Below are positions 1 to 8,383 of a stretch of 64,000 nt of DNA, piece after piece. The notes under the pieces were generated by a model. It saw only the letters and a program-made list of their open reading frames with translations, ran no database searches and was not told the origin of the DNA. The stretch is from assembly GCF_003574315.2 (NCBI RefSeq), contig NZ_AP025739.1, forward strand, positions 7,502,001 through 7,566,000. The letters are read 5' to 3'. A program made the position numbers and the translations under genes. Numbering within the stretch: the stretch's first letter is position 1; the number at the start of each line of letters is the position of its first letter. The DNA is from Capsulimonas corticalis (GTDB lineage: Bacteria > Armatimonadota > Armatimonadia > Armatimonadales > Capsulimonadaceae).

Positions 1-46
1 TTCCGGCCGCCTCCTTCCGCGCCGCGTGACCGGGCAGGGCGTTTTT

Positions 47-75
47 TTGGATTAGGGGCGCTCTTCAGGTATACT
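47..75 (+). promoter_or_regulatory. sigma-70-type promoter of aspS
   Basis: TTGGAT at 47-52 and TATACT at 70-75 are separated by exactly 17 bases. Transcription would begin near base 82, leaving a leader of about 38 bases with a GGAGGAGG ribosome binding site before the GTG at 120. Confidence 0.7.
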
Positions 76-119
76 AGAGCGATATTTGCACGACCAATGG
101 CGGGCGGAGGAGGATCGGA

Positions 120-1922
120 GTGGCGTTTTCAAAACGGACAGTGTCATGCGGGGAAGTGTCGGAAGAACAGGTGGGCCAAGTCGTCACCGTGAACGGCTGG
201 GTGAACCGCAATCGTGATCAGGGCGGGATCGCGTTCCTGGACGTTCGTGACCGGACGGGGATCGTACAGGTGACCGTGGACGGCAGCCAGGCGGCCGACG
301 CGCTGGCCGTGGCGGAGAAGCTGCGGTCGGAGTTCTGCGTCAGCATCACCGGCCCGGTGCGCCGCCGTCCCGAAGGTACGGAGAACGCGAACCTGAAGAC
401 CGGAACGGTGGAAGTCGTCGCGCAAACGATCGAGCTCCTGAACCCGGCGAAGACGCCGCCGTTCCCGATCTCCGAGGACAAAGAAGGCAAGGAAGTCGAC
501 GAGATGGTGCGCCTGAAGTACCGTTATCTCGACCTGCGCCGGCCGAAGATGTACGAGAAGATGCGTCTGCGGCACGACGTCATCCGGACGATCCGCGAGT
601 TTATGTACGGCCGCGACTTCATCGAAGTCGAGACGCCGATCATGACCAAGTCGTCGCCGGAAGGCGCGCGCGACTACCTGGTCCCCTATCGCCTGGAGCC
701 GGGCCTATTCTACGCCCTTCCCCAGGCGCCGCAGCAGTTCAAGCAGCTGCTGATGGTGGCCGGGTTCGAGCGTTACTTCCAGATCGCCAAGTGCTTCCGA
801 GACGAAGCCCAGCGCGCGGACCGGCAGCCGGAGTTCACGCAGCTCGACCTGGAGATGTCCTATGTGACCCAAGATGATATCTTGGAGCTGATCGAGTCGC
901 TGATGATCCATGTCGTCGAGACCAATTCGACCAAGACGATCACCAAACCATTCGTACGCCTGACGTACGATGAGGCAATCGCACGCTATGGCTCGGACAA
1001 GCCCGACCTGCGCTACGGCTTGGAGCTGCAAGACTGCGCCGAAGTCTTGAAAGACACCGAGTTCGTCGTCTTCCGCGGCGCTCTGGACAGCGGCGGTCAG
1101 GTCAAACTGATCCGTTACCCTGGAGGCGCGTCGCTTTCGCGCAAAGAGATCGACGATCTTACCCAGATTGCCAAGGACTTCGGCGCCAAGGGCCTCGCGT
1201 ATCTTCTGGTGACGGAAGAAGGCGTGAAGTCGCCCATCGCGAAGTTCCTGAAGCCCGAGGAAATCGACGGACTGCTCAAGCTCGCCGAAGCGGAGCCGGG
1301 CGACATGGTCGCCTTCTCCGCCGACAAGCCCGCCGTCGTCGCGAAGGTGCTGGACCGCCTGCGCCGCGAGATCGCCGCGCGCAAGGGCCTCGCGGACAAG
1401 AACACGCTCGCCTTCGGCTGGGTCACGGACTTCCCGGTCTTTGAATGGGACGAGGACGACAAGAAGTGGACCTTCGCACACAACCCGTTCGCGATGCCGC
1501 ACGAAGAGCATCTGGACCTGCTGGAGAGCGACCCGGCCATCTGCCGCGCCTACTGCTACGATCTGGTCTGCAACGGCCAGGAATCGGCCTCCGGTTCGAT
1601 CCGTATCCACAAGCGCGACATCCAGGAGCGCATCTTCAAGATGCTGGGCAACACCGACGAGCAGATCACCGCGAAGTTCGGACACATGCTGGACGCCTTC
1701 GACTTTGGCGCCCCGCCCCACGGCGGCATCGCGCCGGGCCTTGACCGCCTGATCACGCTCTTAACGGACGACGACAGCATCCGCGAAGTCATCGCCTTCC
1801 CGAAAGCCGGCGGCGGCTACGACCCGATGATGGACGCTCCGTCCGAAGTCGAGGAAAAAGCGCTGCGTGAGCTGGGACTGACGATCAAGCGGCCGCCGAA
1901 GAAGGACGATAAGGCGGAGTAG
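120..1922 (+). CDS. aspS: Aspartyl-tRNA synthetase, bacterial type
   Basis: Charges tRNA-Asp with aspartate in the cytoplasm. At 600 aa it has the full bacterial-type layout: an N-terminal OB-fold anticodon-binding domain (about 1-105), then the class II catalytic core with GRDFIEVETPIM near residues 163-175, the motif 2 loop FRDEAQRADRQPEFTQ near 226-241, and motif 3 GLDRL near 540. A GAD-type insertion between motifs 2 and 3 (about 290-420) marks the bacterial rather than archaeal/eukaryotic form. The start is GTG, chosen because GGAGGAGG lies just upstream and the OB-fold begins within a few residues. It is monocistronic: repeat elements follow the stop. Whether it also charges tRNA-Asn cannot be read from sequence alone. 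Confidence 0.97.
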   Translation: MAFSKRTVSCGEVSEEQVGQVVTVNGWVNRNRDQGGIAFLDVRDRTGIVQVTVDGSQAADALAVAEKLRSEFCVSITGPVRRRPEGTENANLKTGTVEVVAQTIELLNPAKTPPFPISEDKEGKEVDEMVRLKYRYLDLRRPKMYEKMRLRHDVIRTIREFMYGRDFIEVETPIMTKSSPEGARDYLVPYRLEPGLFYALPQAPQQFKQLLMVAGFERYFQIAKCFRDEAQRADRQPEFTQLDLEMSYVTQDDILELIESLMIHVVETNSTKTITKPFVRLTYDEAIARYGSDKPDLRYGLELQDCAEVLKDTEFVVFRGALDSGGQVKLIRYPGGASLSRKEIDDLTQIAKDFGAKGLAYLLVTEEGVKSPIAKFLKPEEIDGLLKLAEAEPGDMVAFSADKPAVVAKVLDRLRREIAARKGLADKNTLAFGWVTDFPVFEWDEDDKKWTFAHNPFAMPHEEHLDLLESDPAICRAYCYDLVCNGQESASGSIRIHKRDIQERIFKMLGNTDEQITAKFGHMLDAFDFGAPPHGGIAPGLDRLITLLTDDDSIREVIAFPKAGGGYDPMMDAPSEVEEKALRELGLTIKRPPKKDDKAE

Positions 1923-1977
1923 AGACTTCGCGAAGTCTTTGTATCAACCTGTTTGAAGTCTTTGTATCAACCTGTTT
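1923..1977. repeat. Palindrome and 23-bp direct duplication after aspS
   Basis: A perfect 16-bp palindrome (AGACTTCGCGAAGTCT, 1923-1938) directly follows the aspS stop and is followed by TT only, so it is at best a weak terminator. A 23-bp unit starting GAAGTCTTTGTATC occurs twice head to tail (1932-1954 and 1955-1977) with no mismatch, a recent slippage-type duplication. Confidence 0.75.
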
Positions 1978-1994
1978 ATTGACCAACGCTCAAA

Positions 1995-2168
1995 GGCCGG
2001 CGGTTGAAACCGCGCCTGCAAGAGCGCAAAAACCCACCTGCGTGGGTTACATTATCGGAGACGTGAGCGTCTGATGTGAGATCACATGAGAGACGCCCCC
2101 GTTTCGGATTATGTAGTCCCCGAAGGGGGACTTCTGCGCTATTGCAGGCGCGGTTTTAACCGCCGGTC
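1995..2168. repeat. MITE/REP-like element with 33-bp inverted arms
   Basis: The left arm (about 1995-2028) and right arm (about 2135-2167) are inverted copies differing at only three or four positions (core GCAGGCGCGGTTT). Between them lie smaller hairpins: AACCCAC/GTGGGTT at 2031-2048, ATGTGA/TCACAT near 2074-2087, and AGTCCCC/GGGGACT at 2115-2132. The whole unit can fold as a cloverleaf. This resembles REP/BIME-type elements mobilised by REP-associated tyrosine transposases; no transposase is present in the window, so that link is inference. Confidence 0.75.
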
Positions 2169-2231
2169 GTTTTGGCTTTCGCCACGACAACCGTATCCGG
2201 CAATGCTGGATCAATCCTATTGGAATTTAAA

Positions 2232-5200
2232 ATGGCAATCGAATGGCTCCCCGCACAATTGACACCCGCCACGCAGTCCCAGACGAAATCCTCCGAAATT
2301 CTCAACCTCGAAAGCCTCAGCCCAGGCCGCCTCGCCGGATCGCCCGACCCCGAGTCCTACCGAAAAGGCATTGCTTACTACAATAACGGTCAGGTCCAGC
2401 TCTCGCATCTCGACAGCAACGAGGCGGTTCTATACGTCGATGGCTCGCTGCCGGAGCCGTATGAAGTGTGCGTTTGGGTGGACGGCGGCAAGACCTATTT
2501 CGACTGCGAATGCCCGGTGGCGCGCGATTTCACCAAGACGATCTGCAAGCACAAAGTCGCGGCGGCGCTTTTTCTCGCCCAGCACTTTGAGACGGAGAAG
2601 GCCGGCAAGTGGGAGATGGCGCTTTCCGATGTCCTGACGCCCAAGCAGACTAAGAAGACGCGCACGACGCAGTCGCTGCTGTTCTTTAGCCTCCAATCAC
2701 GGCGCATGGAGTGGTCGATCGCGGCGTACAGCATCCCCGCCAGCAACTTCACCAGTATCAATATCCACGATCACGCCGCCGTCGCGGCGCAGGTGAAGAC
2801 GCTGGGGCTTTCCAAGAAGGCGACGGCGATCAAGAATATCAGCGCGACGGCGAAGTATCTGAATGCGACCTCCTCCAGTATTCTCGTCGCGCAGCTGCTC
2901 GGCATGAACGAGCAGTATACGTACTACTATTACTACAACGCAAAGCCCCTCGCCCTGGACAAGATCTTCCCGCTGCTTGCCGACTGCATCGTCTTTCGCG
3001 GGACCGAGCAGGATCCGCTGCAAAAGCCTCTCAAAATCCTGACCGAGCCGGCGGCGGCGGAACTGGAGCTGCACGCGGCCGCCGAAGGGATGGAGATTCA
3101 GCCGGTCATCACGCGCAACGATCGCCCGGAAGCCTTCAATCTCAAAAAGCATGTCATCGTCCATCAGGAGCCGATGTGGCTCCTGGAGGGCGACGCCCTT
3201 TATCCCGTGACCGGAACGAGCGATGCGCTGGTCGGCCTGATGAGCGCCACGCGCGAAAAGCCGATCTTTATTCCCAACGCCGAAAAAGACCGTTTCTTCG
3301 ACGCCTACCTGCCCCAATTGACCGAGCAGGTCCAGGTGCGGGGAGAAATGGTCTCGTGGGAGACACACGATTCGCCGCCGGCGCCGCGCATCTATCTCAA
3401 TGAAGAAGATCAGCAGATGCGCGCGCAGCTGCGCTTTGGCTACGGCGAGCACGAGATCACGGCGGGCGAGCCGGGCGCGATCGTCACCCGGCGCAAGCCC
3501 GGCGAGGCGGCGATGGTCCGCATTCACCGTCATCCGGAGCTGGAAGAAGCCCACTGGCAGCAGATGTCCAAGCATGGCCTTAAGCGCGGTCCCAGCACGG
3601 ACATCTTCCTGCTGCGCGCCAAAACCGAACCGGTGGACTTCCTGCTGCACCATGTCCCCAAGCTCGCCGAGGCCGGGTTCGATGTCTATGGCGAGGAGCA
3701 TCTGACCTCCGCGCGCATCAACCGCAACCGCCCGACCATGAACTTCTCGGTGTCGTCGGGGATCGACTGGTTCGATGTCAAGGCTGTCGCGCAGTTTGGC
3801 GATCAGGAGGTCCCGCTGTCAGTCATTCGGCAGGCGATGAAGCGGCGCGAGAAGTATATCAAGCTCGCCGACGGCTCCATCGGCGCAATCCCCGAGGACT
3901 GGCTGGAGCGATACAAGCACCTCTTCGCCTTCGCCGAAACCACCGAGGACGGCCTGCGGATCGGCAACGATCATATCGCCCTGATCGATCAGCTCCTCGA
4001 AGAAGACGAAGCGGCGGTACAGATAGACGTCGAGTTCAACGCGCGCCGCGACCGCCTGCGCGCCTTCTCGGAGATCAAGCCGCACGCGTTGCCCAAAGGC
4101 TTTGAAGGCGAGCTGCGGCCATACCAGAAACACGGCTACGACTGGCTGCACTTCCTGCACGACTACGAGCTGGGCGGCTGCCTCGCCGACGACATGGGCA
4201 TCGGCAAGACCGTCCAGGCGCTGACCTTTTTGCAGTCGCTGGGCGAAAGCGGCCACGCCGAGGCCGCGAGCCTGATCGTGCTGCCTCGTTCGCTCCTGTT
4301 CAACTGGGAGCGTGAGGCCGCCAAGTTCACGCCCGGCCTGCGCGTGCTAATGCACAGCGAGAACAGCCGGACCAAGAACACGCACGACTTCGATGAATAC
4401 GACATCATTCTGACGACCTACGGCGTGATGATGCGCGACATCGAATTTCTACGCAAGTACAAATTCCACTATGTCGTTCTCGATGAAGCTCAGGCGATCA
4501 AGAACCCGGCGTCGCAGACCGCCAAGTCCGCGCGCCTTCTCAAAGCCGATCACAAACTGACGCTTACGGGAACGCCGGTCGAAAACTCCACCGTTGAGCT
4601 CTGGTCTCAGTTCGCCTTTTTGAATCCGGGCCTCCTGGGAAGCTTCGAGTATTTCCGGGATCAGTTCGCGAACGCCATCGAGCGCAAACAGGACGAACGC
4701 AGCGCGGATCTTTTACGCAAAATGGTCTTCCCGTTTATCCTGCGCCGCACCAAGGATCAAGTGGCGACCGAGCTGCCGCCGCGCACAGAGCGGATCCTGA
4801 CCGCCGAGATGGAGCCCGCCCAGCGCAAGCTTTACAACGAAACGCGCGATAAGTTCCGCGACGAGCTGCTCCAGTTGATCGATACCGGCGGCATGAACAG
4901 CGCCCGCATGCGCGTGCTGGAGGCCCTGCTGCGCCTGCGCCAGATCGCCAACCACCCACGCCTGATCGAAGGCGATTCGCCCATCGATTCCGCCAAGTTC
5001 GAACTTCTGATCGAGACCCTGGAGACCCTGCGCTCCGAAGGCCACAAGGCCCTGATCTTCTCACAGTTCGTCAAGATGCTCACCCTGGTCCGCGAAGCGC
5101 TCGAAGAACGCGACATCCCGTACATGTACCTCGACGGCAAGACCAAGGACCGCCAATCCCGCGTCGACACCTTCCAGGCCGACGACCAGATTCCGTTCTT

Positions 5201-5495
5201 CCTGATCAGCCTTAAAGCCGGCGGCACCGGCCTCAACCTCACCGCCGCCGACTACGTCATCCACATCGACCCCTGGTGGAACCCCGCCGTCGAACGCCAG
5301 GCCACCGACCGCACTCACCGAATCGGCCAGACCAAGCCTGTCTTCGTCTATAAGCTCATCACCCGCGACACCGTGGAAGAGAAGATTCTCGAACTTCAGG
5401 ACAGAAAGCGCGCCCTCGCCGAACAGCTCATCGCCACCGAAGGTGGGTTCTTCAAGTCACTGACGAAGGAAGATGTGGGATCGCTGCTCGGATGA
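2232..5495 (+). CDS. SWIM zinc-finger SNF2-family helicase
   Basis: A large Swi2/Snf2-type DNA translocase of about 1087 aa. Near residues 80-115 it has a SWIM zinc finger (CECP followed by CKH, a CxC...CxH pattern), probably for DNA or protein binding. The ATPase core occupies the last third: Walker A DDMGIGKT near 650, the DEAQ box near 750, LTGTPVENS near 780, and C-terminal helicase motifs including GGTGLNL and the THRIGQ arginine-finger motif near 1028. Such proteins act on chromosomal DNA or stalled RNA polymerase (RapA/HepA relatives); the exact role is unknown. An in-frame TTG at 2172 would add 20 residues, but it abuts the repeat element and lacks a ribosome binding site, so the ATG at 2232 is preferred. 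The middle (about 150-560) has no motif I recognise. No neighbour suggests an operon. Confidence 0.9.
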   Translation: MAIEWLPAQLTPATQSQTKSSEILNLESLSPGRLAGSPDPESYRKGIAYYNNGQVQLSHLDSNEAVLYVDGSLPEPYEVCVWVDGGKTYFDCECPVARDFTKTICKHKVAAALFLAQHFETEKAGKWEMALSDVLTPKQTKKTRTTQSLLFFSLQSRRMEWSIAAYSIPASNFTSINIHDHAAVAAQVKTLGLSKKATAIKNISATAKYLNATSSSILVAQLLGMNEQYTYYYYYNAKPLALDKIFPLLADCIVFRGTEQDPLQKPLKILTEPAAAELELHAAAEGMEIQPVITRNDRPEAFNLKKHVIVHQEPMWLLEGDALYPVTGTSDALVGLMSATREKPIFIPNAEKDRFFDAYLPQLTEQVQVRGEMVSWETHDSPPAPRIYLNEEDQQMRAQLRFGYGEHEITAGEPGAIVTRRKPGEAAMVRIHRHPELEEAHWQQMSKHGLKRGPSTDIFLLRAKTEPVDFLLHHVPKLAEAGFDVYGEEHLTSARINRNRPTMNFSVSSGIDWFDVKAVAQFGDQEVPLSVIRQAMKRREKYIKLADGSIGAIPEDWLERYKHLFAFAETTEDGLRIGNDHIALIDQLLEEDEAAVQIDVEFNARRDRLRAFSEIKPHALPKGFEGELRPYQKHGYDWLHFLHDYELGGCLADDMGIGKTVQALTFLQSLGESGHAEAASLIVLPRSLLFNWEREAAKFTPGLRVLMHSENSRTKNTHDFDEYDIILTTYGVMMRDIEFLRKYKFHYVVLDEAQAIKNPASQTAKSARLLKADHKLTLTGTPVENSTVELWSQFAFLNPGLLGSFEYFRDQFANAIERKQDERSADLLRKMVFPFILRRTKDQVATELPPRTERILTAEMEPAQRKLYNETRDKFRDELLQLIDTGGMNSARMRVLEALLRLRQIANHPRLIEGDSPIDSAKFELLIETLETLRSEGHKALIFSQFVKMLTLVREALEERDIPYMYLDGKTKDRQSRVDTFQADDQIPFFLISLKAGGTGLNLTAADYVIHIDPWWNPAVERQATDRTHRIGQTKPVFVYKLITRDTVEEKILELQDRKRALAEQLIATEGGFFKSLTKEDVGSLLG

Positions 5496-5628
5496 CGTCG
5501 GATAGAGACAAACCCTCTCCGGGGTGGGTTTGCCTGGGAGCGGCCACACGAACGCCAAGGCAGGCAGAACAACGGAATCTCGAAAATCCCTTTTCCGGAT
5601 CCTTTGCCGCCGGGAGAGTTCCATTGTC

Positions 5629-6612
5629 ATGAAGTCCAAACTCACCAAGCACCGTCAACGCATTGGCCTCGCCATCCTCGCCTTCGTCATTCTCATTCTC
5701 GCCGACATCTTCCTCTACCCCATGCTCGCGCAGCCGCCCGGCCCCATGCCGACCGCCACGGAGAATGGTCTGTGGCTGCGCTATACGTGGTACTTCGGCG
5801 GCGCGCGCGACTACGATGGGCTTGCCCAGCGTCTCCAAGAAGAGAAGATCCGGGACGCGTATTTTCATGTGCGCGGGATCGACGCCGATGGACATCTGCA
5901 TTTTCGGTATCCCGATCGCGCGCGGCGTCTTACTTCGGAGGTTCACAAACGCTCGCCGGGCGTTCGGGCGATTGCATGGATTTACGCCGGCAATTCGCAT
6001 GGCGAGGGAAAGGTCGATCTGTCGCGGCCCGAGGTGCGCGCGGCGATGGCTCAGGAGGCGCGGTGGCTGGCAGAGGATTGCGGGTTCGATGGCGTGCAGT
6101 GGGATTATGAGATCTGCGCGAACGGCGATCCGCATCTGCTGGAGCTATTGGAAGAAACACGGGCGGCAATGCCGGCGGGGAAGCTGCTTTCCGTGGCGAC
6201 GCCGCTTTGGTCGCCCATCGCCTCCGAACGCCTGGGGTGGGACGACGCTTATTTCCAGAAAGTCGCGGCGCGGTGCGATCAAATGACCGTAATGGCGTAT
6301 GACTCCGGACTCTATTCACCCCGCATCTACGTCTGGCTTGTGGCGCAGCAAGTGACGCATGTCACACAGGACGCGGCGGCGGCGAACCCAAGCTGCCGGG
6401 TCCTGATCGGCGTTCCCACCTACGCCAAGGGCGGCCTGTCGCACGATCCGCATACCGAGAATATGCGCATGGGGCTGATCGGCGTCCGCACCGGACTCGC
6501 CGATCCTCAGACAAAGCAAAGCGCCTTCGCCGGCGTCGCGCCGTTCGCGGACTATACAACGCAGGCGGACGAGTGGCGAACGTACGACGAAATCTGGCGC
6601 CGGCGCGATTAG
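5629..6612 (+). CDS. Membrane-anchored GH18-like TIM-barrel protein
   Basis: A 327-aa protein with one N-terminal transmembrane segment (about 11-30, rich in I/L/A/F) and the rest probably outside the membrane. The motif GFDGVQWDYE near residues 151-160 resembles the DGxDxDxE catalytic strand of glycoside hydrolase family 18, and the later MTVMAYD matches the barrel strand that follows in that family. The second aspartate of the consensus is replaced (V-Q-W-D-Y-E), so chitinase activity is not assured; it may be a divergent hydrolase or a carbohydrate-binding relative. The ATG at 5629 follows GGGAGAG at about 12 bases and starts right at the basic residues before the helix. A GTG at 5524 would add 35 unlikely residues. 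Confidence 0.7.
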   Translation: MKSKLTKHRQRIGLAILAFVILILADIFLYPMLAQPPGPMPTATENGLWLRYTWYFGGARDYDGLAQRLQEEKIRDAYFHVRGIDADGHLHFRYPDRARRLTSEVHKRSPGVRAIAWIYAGNSHGEGKVDLSRPEVRAAMAQEARWLAEDCGFDGVQWDYEICANGDPHLLELLEETRAAMPAGKLLSVATPLWSPIASERLGWDDAYFQKVAARCDQMTVMAYDSGLYSPRIYVWLVAQQVTHVTQDAAAANPSCRVLIGVPTYAKGGLSHDPHTENMRMGLIGVRTGLADPQTKQSAFAGVAPFADYTTQADEWRTYDEIWRRRD

Positions 6613-6652
6613 GCGCTCCAGCAAACGACTTCTCCCTGCACCGAAACCCGAG

Positions 6653-6658
6653 TATAAT
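6653..6658 (+). promoter_or_regulatory. -10 element upstream of zinc-ribbon pseudopilin
   Basis: A perfect TATAAT lies 42 bases before the ATG at 6701, which has GGAG at 6688-6691. No convincing -35 box is visible at 16-18 bases. Confidence 0.5.
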
Positions 6659-6700
6659 GCCTGGGTCATTCTCGCTTCTCTAATCACGGAGATCAACACC

Positions 6701-7294
6701 ATGCCGCCCGCCACCTTCAACTGCACCCGCTGTCAAGCGCCGCTGACGCCGGGCTCCACCCAATGTACGAATTGCGGCCTGACATTCGACACGCCCGTCC
6801 CGTACGCCGCGGCGCCTGGTTACGCGGCGCCGCCCGCAAAGAAAACCTCGCCCATCGCGATCATTGCGATTATCGGCGCGGTTGGCTGTCTTCCCATGAT
6901 CGCCATCATGGCCGCCATTCTCTTCCCGGTCTTCGCCAGAGCGCGCGAAAAGGCGCGTGAGGATGTCTCGATGAATAACCTGAGGAGCCTCGGTCTGGCG
7001 TCGCTGCAATTCACGCAAGATCATGACGAGAAGCTCCCGCCGCTGGACACCATGGAGCATTTCAAAGCGGCGGTATCGCAGTATATTCCCGCACAAAACG
7101 GCCAAGATCTCTACACGGAGCCGGGCGCTAACGTTCCCTACGCGCTAAACGCCAAGATCTCGAAGAAATCGCTGGAGACGTTTTCGGATCCCACCAAGGT
7201 CGTGCTGATTCGGGAGGCCGTTCCCCATTCCGACGGAAAGATCGCGACGGTTTATGTGGACGGACATGTGACGCTGGAAACGCCGGGGCCGTAA
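6701..7294 (+). CDS. Zinc-ribbon/pseudopilin hybrid protein
   Basis: A 197-aa protein of composite build. Residues 8-27 form a four-cysteine ribbon (CTRC then CTNC, double CxxC). A proline/alanine linker follows, then one hydrophobic helix (about 49-75), then LFPVFARAREKAR. That segment is the same one that follows the pilin signal in the gene at 7360-8148 ([13 protein letters not shown]). The C-terminal half (NLRSLGLASLQFTQDHDEKLP and a final YVDGHV) matches the DUF1559/pseudopilin fold. So the type IV pilin leader has been replaced by a zinc ribbon while helix and head remain. It would be anchored in the inner membrane but not processed by prepilin peptidase. The two genes converge and are probably paralogous; function unknown. 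Confidence 0.75.
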   Translation: MPPATFNCTRCQAPLTPGSTQCTNCGLTFDTPVPYAAAPGYAAPPAKKTSPIAIIAIIGAVGCLPMIAIMAAILFPVFARAREKAREDVSMNNLRSLGLASLQFTQDHDEKLPPLDTMEHFKAAVSQYIPAQNGQDLYTEPGANVPYALNAKISKKSLETFSDPTKVVLIREAVPHSDGKIATVYVDGHVTLETPGP

Positions 7295-7337
7295 AAAAAT
7301 CGCTCTTCATGACTGCGCGGCGTCCATGAAGAGCGAT
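7292..7337 (-). terminator. Intrinsic terminator of the pseudopilin gene at 7360-8148
   Basis: Read on the minus strand, a perfect 13-bp stem (CATGAAGAGCGAT at 7325-7337 with its complement at 7299-7311, 13-base loop) is followed by seven T residues (7292-7298). It sits 23 bases past the minus-strand stop. For the convergent plus-strand gene it lacks a T run. Confidence 0.85.
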
Positions 7338-7359
7338 GATCGAAGGCGCTGCGGAGGGA

Positions 7360-8148
7360 TTACAGGCCGAACGTCATTGCAAACCCGGTCATCTTGTTCG
7401 TGCCCGCCGCCGTGGGGTTCGTGGGATCCGGGGGCGTGTCCGGTCCGTCGCTAAATCCGGATGAAACCTGCGATGGGCGCAGGTACTTCACATGGCCGTC
7501 GGCGGCCAGGAAGTTGGAGCCGTCCGTGTGACGCGGCGCGGAGGTGTAGTTCACATCCTTGATCCCCGGCATCACGCCGGTCGCGAACTTCTCCGTGGTC
7601 AGGGTGGATTTACATCCTGGCGTATCGAAGACCGGGCTGCCGTTGAGCGGATAGCCGTTGCCGGCGGCGGAGAACTGGCCGGCGGCGTTCCCGAGCTCGT
7701 AGACGTTCTGGAAATCCGAGGAGATCCCTGTCACCTCAAACAGCATCACCGTGCTCGCGGGCGCATTCTGCGCGGTCAGATTGCTGCTGGAGACGACGAT
7801 GTTCGCGAGATTGAAGTTGTACGCATACGAGATGGCCTGCCCCGCCGTGGGATCGTCCGGGCACTTGCCCATCCCAACGCTCTTGACGTACGGATAAAGC
7901 TGCCCCGCCCACCCAATGTAGCAGTCGTACTGCCGGCCATTCGGAAGCTTCTCGTCATTGTCTTGCGAATATTGCATAAAGGCCAGTCCCCATTGCTTTT
8001 CGTTCGACGCGCAGGAGATTTGACGGGCCTTCTCACGCGCCTTGGCAAACACGGGAAACAAGATCGCCGCAAGAATTGCGATTATAGCGATAACTACGAG
8101 CAATTCAATCAATGTAAAACCGTGATTTCGATTGCCGCCGATAGACAT
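7360..8148 (-). CDS. Type IV pilin-like (DUF1559-type) pseudopilin
   Basis: A 262-aa protein with a classic type III/IV prepilin leader: short charged start, then G10 followed by FTLIELLVV, with the conserved Glu at +5 after the predicted cleavage. A hydrophobic helix leads into [13 protein letters not shown], then a head domain ending in [17 protein letters not shown], the H-x-DG signature of DUF1559-like proteins, common in multiple copies in Planctomycetota and Armatimonadota. It should be cleaved by a prepilin peptidase and assembled or anchored in the envelope. The ATG at 8148 is chosen over an upstream in-frame start because AGGAGG lies 7 bases upstream and the leader then has normal length. 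It has its own strong promoter and terminator. The PilB-like ATPase at 36 kb could be a partner. Confidence 0.92.
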   Translation of the reverse strand: MSIGGNRNHGFTLIELLVVIAIIAILAAILFPVFAKAREKARQISCASNEKQWGLAFMQYSQDNDEKLPNGRQYDCYIGWAGQLYPYVKSVGMGKCPDDPTAGQAISYAYNFNLANIVVSSSNLTAQNAPASTVMLFEVTGISSDFQNVYELGNAAGQFSAAGNGYPLNGSPVFDTPGCKSTLTTEKFATGVMPGIKDVNYTSAPRHTDGSNFLAADGHVKYLRPSQVSSGFSDGPDTPPDPTNPTAAGTNKMTGFAMTFGL

Positions 8149-8179
8149 AAAAATTCCTCCTGGTTTGTGACCTGAGCAG

Positions 8180-8208
8180 ATTATAGTATAACTTTCTTCG
8201 CGAGTCAA
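8180..8208 (-). promoter_or_regulatory. Strong sigma-70-type promoter of the pseudopilin gene
   Basis: On the minus strand TTGACT (8203-8208) and TATAAT (8180-8185) are 17 bases apart, one of the best consensus matches in the window. The leader is short and leads into AGGAGG before the ATG at 8148. Confidence 0.85.
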
Positions 8209-8302
8209 GCAAATTAGGAAAATAAGTTTCTAAATCGATAAAAACGAGCGCCAGATCAATGCTTCTCTGCATCGGTAAGAGAAGCAACAGGAAATCCGCA
8301 TC

Positions 8303-8350
8303 AAAAGACGATCCCTTTCGTATTGGTATAACCGATGCGAAGGGGATCGT
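8303..8350 (-). terminator. Terminator of the quinone oxidoreductase gene
   Basis: About 20 pairs of stem (8307-8326 with 8331-8350, with a few G-T pairs) close a 4-base loop. Read on the minus strand it is followed by TTTTGA. It lies 34 bases beyond the minus-strand stop at 8384. Confidence 0.65.
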
Positions 8351-8383
8351 TCTGGAGTGCTGAGCTCGTCGCCAATGGCGCCG

